DNA from: Mesorhizobium sp. GbtcB19
Lineage (GTDB): Bacteria > Pseudomonadota > Alphaproteobacteria > Rhizobiales > Rhizobiaceae
Direction of reading: 5' to 3'
DNA: 54,676 bases
Assembly: GCF_019091085.1 (NCBI RefSeq)
Contig: NZ_JAGXJY010000029.1
Location: 1-54,676, forward strand
Position 1 is the first letter of the stretch. Each line of letters opens with the position of its first letter. The notes beneath the pieces are model-generated. The model was not told where the DNA came from and made no database searches. It saw only the letters and a list, made by a program, of their open reading frames with translations. Below are positions 24,087 to 31,087 of the stretch, piece by piece. A program made the position numbers and the translations under genes.

Positions 24087-25697
24087 ATGTCCGAATTGAC
24101 GATTTCACGCCGCGGCCTGCTGGCCGGCTCGGCGCTGCTTCTGGCCTCGACCGCGCTGCCGACCATCGGCTTTGCACAGACGCCGAAGAAGGGCGGCCGG
24201 CTGATCGTCGCCGCCGACTCCGAGCCGCGCAACCTCAACCCGGCGATCGTCGCCTCCAACGGTGTCTTCTTCATTTCCAGCAAGATCGTCGAGACGCTGG
24301 CCGAAGCCTCCTCCGACGGCAAGGACGGGCTTGAGCCGCGGCTGGCACTTTCCTGGGAGGGTGCTGCCGACGGCCTGTCGGTGACCTTCAAACTGCGCGA
24401 AGGCGTCAAATGGCATGACGGCAAGCCCTTCACCTCCGCCGATGTCGCCTTCTCGGCGCTGCAGATCTGGAAGCCGCTGCAGAATCTCGGCCGCACCGTG
24501 TTCAAGGACCTTGCTGCCGTCGACACGCCGGACGAGCTGACCGCAATCTTCAAATTCGCCAAGCCGACGCCGTTCCAGCTGATCCGCAACGCGCTGCCGG
24601 CGCTGTCGAGCGTCGTGCCGAAACACGTCTATGCGGTGGGCAAGATCGAGGACAACCCGGCCAACAACGCGCCGGTCGGCACAGGCCCGTTCAAATTCGC
24701 CGAATACAAGGCCGGGCAATATTACCGGCTAACGAAGAACGACGCCTATTGGGGCAAGGATGAGCCCTATCTCGACGAGATCGTCTACCAGGTGTTGCCG
24801 GACCGCACGTCGGCCGCCGCGGCACTCGAAGCCGAGGAGATCCAGCTCGCCGCCTTCTCGGCCGTGCCGCTTGCCGACCTCGACCGCATTTCCAAAGTGC
24901 CAGGCCTGAAGGTCATCACCAAGGGCTATGAGGGGCTGACCTACCAGCTCGTCGTCGAGATCAACCACCGCCGCAAGGAGCTGGCCGACCTGAAAGTGCG
25001 GCAGGCGATCGCGCATGCCATCGACAAGGACTTCGTCGTCAAGACGGTCTTCCTCGGCTACGCCGCGACCGCGACCGGCCCGGTGCCGAAGAACGATCCG
25101 CAATTCTACACCGCCGACGTGCCGACTTATGCCTTCGACGTCGCCAAGGCCAATGCGCTGCTGGACGAAGCCGGCTACAAGCGCGCCGACGACGGCAAAC
25201 GCTTTGCGCTAAAGCTGCTGCCGGCACCCTATTTCAACGAGACGAAGCAGTTCGGCGACTATCTGCGTCAGGCGCTCGCCGCCATCGGCATCGACGCCGA
25301 GATCGTCAACAACGACTCTGCCGCGCACATCAAGGCCGTCTACACCGACCATGCCTTCGACCTCGCCGTCGGTCCGCCGGTGTTCCGCGGCGACCCTGCG
25401 ATCTCGACCACCATCCTGGTGCAGAGCGGCATTCCCGACGGCGTGCCCTTCTCCAACCAGGGCGGCTACAAGAACGCCGAGCTCGACGCGCTGATCGCCA
25501 AGGCATCCGAGACGCTCGACACATCGGCCCGCACCGAGCTCTACAAGGAGTTTCAGAAAAAGGTCGCCGCCGACTTGCCGCTGATCAACGTCGCCGAGTG
25601 GAGTTTCATTTCCGTCGCGCGCGATACGGTCGGAAATATCGCCAACAACCCGCGCTGGGCGGTGTCGAACTGGGCGGACACCTATTTGGAATCGTGA
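24087..25697 (+). CDS. Peptide-type ABC importer substrate-binding protein (family 5), 536 aa
   Basis: Large periplasmic receptor of the DppA/OppA class. The N-terminus carries a twin-arginine-type signal (ISRRGLLAGSALLLAS, cleavage near GFAQ). The family-5 signature WHDGKPFTSADVAFS lies at about residues 109-123; VPKHVYAVGKI and PVGTGPFKFAEYKAGQYYRL are also standard. It is first in a rightward operon of five transport genes plus an ATC-hydrolase-family gene. The following 267-bp gap contains a palindromic repeat (25761-25917), probably adding an intercistronic RNA structure. Family-5 receptors bind peptides but also nickel, opines and other amino-acid derivatives. Confidence 0.92.
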   Translation: MSELTISRRGLLAGSALLLASTALPTIGFAQTPKKGGRLIVAADSEPRNLNPAIVASNGVFFISSKIVETLAEASSDGKDGLEPRLALSWEGAADGLSVTFKLREGVKWHDGKPFTSADVAFSALQIWKPLQNLGRTVFKDLAAVDTPDELTAIFKFAKPTPFQLIRNALPALSSVVPKHVYAVGKIEDNPANNAPVGTGPFKFAEYKAGQYYRLTKNDAYWGKDEPYLDEIVYQVLPDRTSAAAALEAEEIQLAAFSAVPLADLDRISKVPGLKVITKGYEGLTYQLVVEINHRRKELADLKVRQAIAHAIDKDFVVKTVFLGYAATATGPVPKNDPQFYTADVPTYAFDVAKANALLDEAGYKRADDGKRFALKLLPAPYFNETKQFGDYLRQALAAIGIDAEIVNNDSAAHIKAVYTDHAFDLAVGPPVFRGDPAISTTILVQSGIPDGVPFSNQGGYKNAELDALIAKASETLDTSARTELYKEFQKKVAADLPLINVAEWSFISVARDTVGNIANNPRWAVSNWADTYLES

Positions 25698-25760
25698 CAC
25701 ATTCGCGCGGATGAAAATTCGCGAAGAAATCGGAATTTGGCCGGAGGCCGCGTTCCGTCA

Positions 25761-25917
25761 CCCCCCTCTCTGTCCTGCCGGACATCTCCCCCTCAAGGGG
25801 GGAGATCAGCCGTTTGTCCGTCCCGCCAGTCCTGCAACGTCGAAAATTGGCGAAGCCGTAGATGAAAGCCAATCTCCCCCCTTGAGGGGGAGATGTCCGG
25901 CAGGACAGAGAGGGGGG
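25761..25917. repeat. 157-bp palindromic repeat element, copy 1 (intergenic)
   Basis: Left arm 25761-25806 and right arm 25872-25917 are 46-bp inverted repeats that begin CCCCCCTCTCTGTCCTGCCG, enclose a TCTCCCCCTCAAGGGG hairpin each and flank a 65-bp centre containing ATTGGCGAAG. It lies between the binding-protein gene (ends 25697) and the first permease (25965). Copy 2 of the same element sits inside the ATPase coding sequence at 28013-28171. Confidence 0.9.
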
Positions 25918-25964
25918 TCTGGGCGCAATCCTAGCCAGCGTACCGCCAACCTCAAGAGGCGCGC

Positions 25965-26951
25965 ATGACCCGCGCCCTCACCCTCATCCGCCGCCGTCTC
26001 GTCGGCAGCGTCTTCGTCCTCCTCATCGTCATCATCGGCAGCTTCCTCCTGCTCGAAGCAGCCCCGGGCGATGCGGTCGATGCCTATATCGTCTCGACCG
26101 GCGGCGATGCCGGCATGATCGAATTGCTGCGCCACCGCTGGGGCCTCGACCAGTCGGAACTGACGCGGCTCGCCAACTACCTCTGGGCACTGCTGCATCT
26201 CGATCTCGGCCAATCCATCACCTTCTCCAGGCCGATCCGCGAAATCATCCTCGAGCGCCTCCCGACCACGCTCATTCTGATGGGCAGCGCCACCGCGCTC
26301 TCCTTCGGCCTCGGCTCGGCGCTCGGCATCTACGCAGGCGCGAAACCCGGCAGTTTTCGCGACCGCGTCCTCTCCATCGGCTCACTGGCGCTTTATGCGG
26401 TTCCCGGCTTCTGGCTCGGCCTAGTGCTGATCGTTGTCTTCGCCGTCGATCTGCGCTGGCTGCCGATCGGCGGCATCGAGACCATTGCTTCCGGCAAGAC
26501 CGGGCTCGCCCGGGCCGCCGACATCGCCACCCATCTCGTGTTGCCGGTCGCGGCGCTCGGCTTCATCTATCTCGCGCTCTATCTGCGAATGATGCGCGCC
26601 GGCATGGCCGAGGCCTGGCGGCAGGATTTTGTCCTGGCCGCCCGCGCCCGGGGGCTGACGCGCCGCCGCATCGTGCTTGCCCATGTCGCCCGCAACGCGC
26701 TTCTGCCGCTGGTCACGATGCTTGGCCTGCAGTCGGCGCAGATGCTGGGCGGCAGCGTCGTCATCGAAAGCGTCTTTGCCGTGCCCGGGCTCGGCCGGCT
26801 GGCGCAGGAAGCGGTCGCCGGCCGCGACACGCCGCTGCTGCTCGGCATTATCCTGGCCAGCGCCTTCCTGGTCATCGTCATCAACCTCCTGGTCGACCTC
26901 GCCTATGCCTTCCTCGATCCGCGCGTCGGCGCCAGCGAGGCAAACGCATGA
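25965..26951 (+). CDS. Peptide-type ABC importer permease (DppB type), 328 aa
   Basis: Inner-membrane subunit. The N-terminal helix (RRRLVGSVFVLLIVIIGSFLL) is followed by the periplasmic segment with GDAVDAYIV and RWGLDQS. The core has the motif FAVDLRWLPIGG and the EAA-type loop RQDFVLAARARGLTRRRIVLAHVARNALLP. AAGAGG precedes the ATG. The next permease overlaps by four bases. Normal length for DppB. Confidence 0.93.
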   Translation: MTRALTLIRRRLVGSVFVLLIVIIGSFLLLEAAPGDAVDAYIVSTGGDAGMIELLRHRWGLDQSELTRLANYLWALLHLDLGQSITFSRPIREIILERLPTTLILMGSATALSFGLGSALGIYAGAKPGSFRDRVLSIGSLALYAVPGFWLGLVLIVVFAVDLRWLPIGGIETIASGKTGLARAADIATHLVLPVAALGFIYLALYLRMMRAGMAEAWRQDFVLAARARGLTRRRIVLAHVARNALLPLVTMLGLQSAQMLGGSVVIESVFAVPGLGRLAQEAVAGRDTPLLLGIILASAFLVIVINLLVDLAYAFLDPRVGASEANA

Positions 26952-27778
26952 GCCGCCTGCATCGCTTCTTCCGCACACCAGAGGCAATCGCCGGCGCGCT
27001 CATCCTCGCTCTGCTGGTCGCAATGGCGCTGGCCGCACCACTGCTTTTTCCCGGCGATCCGCAGGCGATCGCCGGCCCGGCGCTGCTGCCGCCTTTCCAG
27101 GACTGGTCGCTGCCGCTCGGCACCGACCGCCTCGGCCGCGACGTGCTGGCCGAGCTTTTCCACGGCGCCCGCACCTCGCTGGCGGTGGGATTGGCGGCGG
27201 CTGCCGCCGCGCTCCTGATCGGTGCCGCTGTCGGTACTCTAGCCGGCTTCGCCAGCGGCCTGCTCGACGAAGTGCTGATGCGCGTCACCGACGCCTTCCA
27301 GACCGTGCCGAGCTTCCTGCTGGCGCTCGCCTTCGTCAGCATTGTCGGTCCCTCGCTGGGCGTTGTCGTAGCGGCGATCGCGCTCAGCGCCTGGACCGGA
27401 CCCGCGCGCGTCGCCCGCGCGGAAGTCCTGTCGATCCGCGAACGCGACTATGTCGCCGGCGCCCGGATCATCGGCATGCATCCGCTCGAGATCGCCTTTC
27501 GCGAGGTGCTGCCCAACGCGCTGCCGCCGGTGCTGGCGCTGTCCTCCGTGATCGTCGCGGCGGCGATCCTGACCGAAGCAGCACTTTCCTTTCTTGGCCT
27601 TGGCGATCCCAACCGCGTCACCTGGGGCGGCATGATTGCCGAGGGACGCACGGTGCTGCGCACCGCGCCGTTTCTATCGATCGTTCCGGGCGTGGCGCTC
27701 GTGCTGACGGTGCTCGGCGTCTACCTCGCCGGTGAAGGCGTGGTGGAAAGCACCGCGGTGCGCAGGAGCCTGTCATGA
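26948..27778 (+). CDS. Peptide-type ABC importer permease (DppC type), 276 aa
   Basis: Second membrane subunit. The features of DppC proteins are present: an N-terminal helix (AGALILALLVAMALAAPLLF), LPLGTDRLGRDVLAELFHGARTSL, and the EAA loop REVLSIRERDYVAGARIIGMHPLEIAFREVLPN. It overlaps both neighbours by four bases, indicating coupled translation with the first permease and the following ATPase. Confidence 0.93.
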   Translation: MSRLHRFFRTPEAIAGALILALLVAMALAAPLLFPGDPQAIAGPALLPPFQDWSLPLGTDRLGRDVLAELFHGARTSLAVGLAAAAAALLIGAAVGTLAGFASGLLDEVLMRVTDAFQTVPSFLLALAFVSIVGPSLGVVVAAIALSAWTGPARVARAEVLSIRERDYVAGARIIGMHPLEIAFREVLPNALPPVLALSSVIVAAAILTEAALSFLGLGDPNRVTWGGMIAEGRTVLRTAPFLSIVPGVALVLTVLGVYLAGEGVVESTAVRRSLS

Positions 27779-28779
27779 CGGTGCTGCTTTCCATTCGCGA
27801 TCTGGTGATTGCCTATCGCCGCGACGGTATAGAGGTGCCAGCGCTGAAGGGTGTCAGCCTGGAGGTTCTCGCAGGAGAGCGCCTGGCGATCATCGGCGAA
27901 AGCGGCTCGGGCAAGAGCACGTTGGCATTGGCGGTTGCGGGGCTGCTGGCGAGGGGGGCCAGGGTTGGTGGAACGATTGGGTGGCTCTTGCCGGCAAGCG
28001 CTGGCGCCAAGGCCCCCCTCTCTGTCCTGCCGGACATCTCCCCCTCAAGGGGGGAGATTGGCAATTCCGGCGCCGGCTCTCTTCTTGCGACCTCGAAGAT
28101 TGGCGAAGGCGGAGATCACAGCGTAATCTCCCCCCTTGAGGGGGAGATGTCCGGCAGGACAGAGAGGGGGGCGAAGGATCGCCAACCGTCCGCACTTGCC
28201 ACAAGCCAGCCCCGCCTCGGCCGCGACATCGGCTTCGTCTTCCAGGACCCCTCTTCCAGCCTCGATCCGGTCATACCGATCGGCAAGCAAATCGCCGAAG
28301 TCGCCCGCACGCATCTCGACCTGACCTGGCCTGACGCCTACACCAAAGCCAAAACCCTGCTCGAACGCGTCCACCTGCCCAATCCGGACGCCACCCTCCG
28401 CGCCTACCCGCACCAGCTCTCCGGCGGCCAGAAGCAGCGCGTGGCCATCGCCGCGGCAATCGCCGCCGCACCAAAACTCCTGATCGCCGATGAAGCGACC
28501 AGCGCGATCGACACCATCGTCCAGGCCGAGATCGTCGCCCTGATCCGCCGGTTGGTGGCCGAGGATGGCATGACGCTCATCTTCATCAGCCACGACATCG
28601 CGCTCGCCACCACATTGGCCGATCGCATCGCGGTGCTGCGCCACGGTGAACTGGTCGAGCTTGGCGAAGCCCGCCAGATTATCGAAGCTCCGCGACACGC
28701 CTATACGCGCGCATTGCTCGACGCCCATCTCGGCCTCGATGCGAAGCCTTTGCTGGACCGGCAAGGCGCTTCGGCATGA
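27775..28779 (+). CDS. Peptide-type ABC importer ATPase 1 (DppD type) with an in-frame repeat insertion, 334 aa
   Basis: Nucleotide-binding subunit. Walker A is GESGSGKST (41-49), the Q-loop FVFQDP (Gln157), signature LSGGQKQR, Walker B LLIADEATSAID and switch His in FISHDIAL, so all catalytic motifs survive. Between Walker A and the Q-loop, however, residues 80-132 are encoded entirely by a palindromic repeat (28013-28171, 159 bp, 53 codons). This puts about 110 residues between the Walker A Lys and the Q-loop Gln, against roughly 50 in normal DppD proteins. The added stretch is low-complexity and rich in Gly/Ser (VLPDISPSRGEIG, ISPLEGEMSGRTERG). The frame stays open through it, so the protein may still work with a surface loop. 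Confidence 0.9.
   Translation: MTVLLSIRDLVIAYRRDGIEVPALKGVSLEVLAGERLAIIGESGSGKSTLALAVAGLLARGARVGGTIGWLLPASAGAKAPLSVLPDISPSRGEIGNSGAGSLLATSKIGEGGDHSVISPLEGEMSGRTERGAKDRQPSALATSQPRLGRDIGFVFQDPSSSLDPVIPIGKQIAEVARTHLDLTWPDAYTKAKTLLERVHLPNPDATLRAYPHQLSGGQKQRVAIAAAIAAAPKLLIADEATSAIDTIVQAEIVALIRRLVAEDGMTLIFISHDIALATTLADRIAVLRHGELVELGEARQIIEAPRHAYTRALLDAHLGLDAKPLLDRQGASA
28013..28171. repeat. 159-bp palindromic repeat element, copy 2 (inside a gene, in frame)
   Basis: Left arm 28013-28058 and right arm 28126-28171, 46-bp inverted repeats matching copy 1 (25761-25917), with a 67-bp centre that again contains ATTGGCGAAG. The length of 159 bp is divisible by three and the frame used has no stop, so it is read through as 53 residues of the ATPase gene. 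No clear target duplication is visible at its edges. Confidence 0.92.
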
Positions 28780-29561
28780 GCCTGCTTGCCGTCTCCAATC
28801 TCGCCAAGCGCTACCGTCGCGGCGGCAAGCCCTTCGCGGCGGTCGACGACATATCCTTCGAGATCGGCCCCGCCGAAACGCTGGCGCTCGCCGGCCCGTC
28901 CGGCAGCGGCAAATCGACGATCGCAAAGCTGGTGCTGCGGCTGATCGAGCCAGATGCCGGCCGCATCGACTTCGAGGGCGGCGACTTCCTTGCACTGTCA
29001 GGTGCCGCACTGCGCACGCGCCGCGCCCGCCTGCAGATGGTGTTCCAGGATCCGCTAGCCGCCTTCAATCCGCGCGCCACTGTTGCGCGGGTCCTGGACG
29101 ACCCCTTGCGCATCTACAACATCGCTTCGCGCGCCGAGCGCCCGCGCCGGATTGCGGCGCTGCTGGAGCGCGTCGGCCTCGATACCAGCCTCGCCGCGCG
29201 TGCCATCCATGAGATCTCCGGTGGCCAGCGCCAACGCGTGGCGATCGCCCGCGCCATCGCCACGCGGCCATCGCTGATCGTGCTCGACGAAGCCGTGTCG
29301 GCGCTCGATGTCTCGGTGCGCGGACAAATCCTGGAATTGCTGCTCGACCTGCAACGGCAGGAACGGATCGCCTATCTGTTTATTTCCCATGACCTCGGCG
29401 TCATCCGCGCCGTCGCCCATCGCGTCGTCATCCTCGATGCCGGCCGGATCGCCGAGAGCGGCGATGCCCGCGCCGTCATCGCCGATCCGCAATCGGCGGT
29501 CGGCAAGGCGCTGGTGGCGGCGACGCCGAAGCTTGTCAGGACCAGTCAGGACGCATCATGA
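28776..29561 (+). CDS. Peptide-type ABC importer ATPase 2 (DppF type), 261 aa
   Basis: Second nucleotide-binding subunit. Walker A is GPSGSGKST (40-48), the Q-loop MVFQDPLAAFNPR, signature ISGGQRQR, Walker B LIVLDEAVSALD and switch His in FISHDLGV. The spacing from Walker A to the Q-loop is normal, in contrast to its partner. It starts four bases inside the end of the first ATPase gene and overlaps the next gene by four bases. It is shorter than many DppF proteins because the usual C-terminal oligopeptide-transporter extension is reduced. Confidence 0.92.
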   Translation: MSLLAVSNLAKRYRRGGKPFAAVDDISFEIGPAETLALAGPSGSGKSTIAKLVLRLIEPDAGRIDFEGGDFLALSGAALRTRRARLQMVFQDPLAAFNPRATVARVLDDPLRIYNIASRAERPRRIAALLERVGLDTSLAARAIHEISGGQRQRVAIARAIATRPSLIVLDEAVSALDVSVRGQILELLLDLQRQERIAYLFISHDLGVIRAVAHRVVILDAGRIAESGDARAVIADPQSAVGKALVAATPKLVRTSQDAS

Positions 29562-30064
29562 CCAATCTCGAAACCGTCAGAGCCGAAAAACTGTCGCGCG
29601 AGCTCGACTCCGCCTTTCGCAACCGCGCCGACCTCTATCGCCTCTTCCTCGACGAGCTGACCGCCGCGCTCGGCGCTGCGAAGGCCGAAGCGGTGATGGT
29701 GCGCACCATCGAAAAGCGCGGCCAGGAAGTCGCGGCGGCGGCTTTCGCCGGCTTCGGTCCAAACGACGCGCCGGCGATCGGCGAAGCATTCCTCTCCGTC
29801 AGCCCTGATGGCGGCCGCATGTATCCGACCGACGTCGATCGAGGGCCGGACCACATCGCCTTCAAGGTGAAGCGCTGCCCGCTGAAAGACGCCTGGGTCG
29901 AGGCCGGCGTCGGCGAGGAAAAACTCGCCACGCTCTGCCGCATCGCCGGCGCCTTCGACCGCGGCCTGTTCGAGGCGACCGGCGTGCGCTTCGACAATGT
30001 CACCTGGACGCCGGGTCACGGCTCCGGCTGCTGCCACATCGCGCTGACCAATCGGGATGCTTAG
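29558..30064 (+). CDS. L-2-amino-thiazoline-4-carboxylate hydrolase-family protein, 168 aa
   Basis: Resembles the ATC-hydrolase family, named after the enzyme that opens L-2-amino-2-thiazoline-4-carboxylate in L-cysteine formation; many members are uncharacterised. The C-terminal half has the typical blocks: VKRCPLKDAWVEAG, LCRIAGAFDRGLFEATGVRFDN and GSGCCHIAL with a Cys pair. It is the last gene of the peptide-type importer operon, overlapping ATPase 2 by four bases, so its substrate is probably what the importer brings in. The TAG stop coincides with the edge of a repeat element. Assignment is from motif memory, moderately sure. Confidence 0.7.
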   Translation: MTNLETVRAEKLSRELDSAFRNRADLYRLFLDELTAALGAAKAEAVMVRTIEKRGQEVAAAAFAGFGPNDAPAIGEAFLSVSPDGGRMYPTDVDRGPDHIAFKVKRCPLKDAWVEAGVGEEKLATLCRIAGAFDRGLFEATGVRFDNVTWTPGHGSGCCHIALTNRDA

Positions 30065-30162
30065 AGCAATTCCAGGAAAAGTGTAGGTGGTTTTCCGTCC
30101 GGAATTGCGTCAAAACAAAGAGATAGAGCCATCGCCGTTTCCGTGAAACGGCGAACGCTCTA
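30062..30162. repeat. Rhizobial palindromic repeat, copy B
   Basis: Bounded by perfect TAGAGC/GCTCTA ends (30062-30067, 30157-30162). It contains AATTCCAGGAAAAGTG, TTTTCCGTCCGGAATTGCGT and CGCCGTTTCCGTGAAACGGCG, the last being a strong hairpin. Similar to the element at 6777-6871. Its first three bases are the TAG stop of the upstream gene. It fills the gap between convergent transcripts and may end them. Confidence 0.8.
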
Positions 30163-30175
30163 TCCGATTATCTAT

Positions 30176-30964
30176 TCAGCTCTCGGCAAACACATGCAGC
30201 TCACCGCCCGCTTCGTCGATCGCGGCGCGCAGTTCGGCTGCCGGCTCGCTGTCGGTGACGACATCGGAAATCTCGCTCAGCGCGCAGACGCGCTCCAGGC
30301 CGCTGCGGCCGAACTTGTCGTTGGTCACGACCAGCATCGTCGACAATGACCGCCGCATCATTGCTCGCTTCACCGCCGCCGCGCCCGAGATCATGTCGCT
30401 CGGCCCTTCGGCGTTCAGCGCCGAGGCGCCGATGATGGCGACGTCGGCATTGTAGCGGCGCACGAATTCCACCGTGTCCTCGCCGAGCACAGCGGCCTCG
30501 CGGCTGTCATAGGTGCCGGGGCAAAGGATGACGCGGAAGCCGGGATTGGCGCCGGCCACCGAGGCGACGCCGATGGAGTTGGTGATGATCGTCAGGTCGC
30601 GGCCGTGCTGCGAGAGGCTGCGCGCCACCTCGTAGGTGGTCGACCCGCCGTCGATCATCAGGATCGAGCCTTTCTCGATCAGTCCGGCCGCGCCACGCCC
30701 GATGCGGGCCCGCTCCTCGACCATGGTGAGGCCACGTTCGGCGATCACCGGTTCCGACGTCACCAGTGAGATGGTCGCGCCGCCATAGGTGCGGTTGAGC
30801 AGCCCCGCCTCGCCGAGTTCGATGAGATCGCGGCGGATGGTCTCGCCGGCGACACCGATGCGGCGCGCCAGCTTCGAGATGCGGATCGACGCCGAGCGCC
30901 GGACCTCCGACAGGATCAGCTCATGTCGCTCCTTCTTGGTCAGTCGGCCCGGCTCGATGTTCAT
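30176..30964 (-). CDS. DeoR/GlpR-family transcriptional regulator, 262 aa
   Basis: Repressor with an N-terminal DeoR winged helix (RHELILSEVRRSASIRISKLARRIGV then AGETIRRDLIELGEAGLLNRTYGGA) and a C-terminal sugar-phosphate-isomerase-like sensor (SILMIDGGSTTYEVARSL, LTIITNSIGVASV, ADVAIIGASALNAEG, DNDKFGR-like VTNDKFGRSG). The start MNIEPGRL (30964) follows GGAAGGGCG. DeoR regulators usually sense phosphorylated sugars. The nearest same-strand genes are the polyamine-type genes upstream, so its target is not obvious from position; it may act elsewhere. Confidence 0.9.
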   Translation of the reverse strand: MNIEPGRLTKKERHELILSEVRRSASIRISKLARRIGVAGETIRRDLIELGEAGLLNRTYGGATISLVTSEPVIAERGLTMVEERARIGRGAAGLIEKGSILMIDGGSTTYEVARSLSQHGRDLTIITNSIGVASVAGANPGFRVILCPGTYDSREAAVLGEDTVEFVRRYNADVAIIGASALNAEGPSDMISGAAAVKRAMMRRSLSTMLVVTNDKFGRSGLERVCALSEISDVVTDSEPAAELRAAIDEAGGELHVFAES

Positions 30965-31037
30965 CGCCCTTCCTTCTCGGATTTCGTCCCGGCGTGGGGA
31001 CATTAGCCACGCCGGGGACAGGAAGCCAGCCGGGGGG

Positions 31038-31087
31038 CTGTCGAGATTCTGGTCAGGCCGACCTCACCTGAATATCGACAGACCCTA
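31038..31087. repeat. Short derivative of the cruciform repeat
   Basis: CTGTCGA (31038-31044) pairs with TCGACAG (31075-31081). Inside, GATTCTGGTCAGGCCGA joins directly to CCTCACCTGAATATCG. These are the outer parts of the 146-bp element at 1014-1159 with about 90 internal bases missing. Its CCCTA end supplies the TAG stop of the FAD oxidase gene, as in the long copy. Confidence 0.72.

Noticed and set aside
25761..28171. CRISPR array or insertion sequence suggested by repeated GC-rich blocks
   Set aside because: There are only two copies, each an inverted pair with a unique centre, with no regular spacers and no transposase; the pattern is a dispersed palindromic element.
27775..28779. Pseudogene status for the ATPase with the insertion
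   Set aside because: The frame is open throughout, Walker A, Q-loop, signature, Walker B and switch His are intact and the overlaps with neighbours are kept, so it is annotated as an intact gene.
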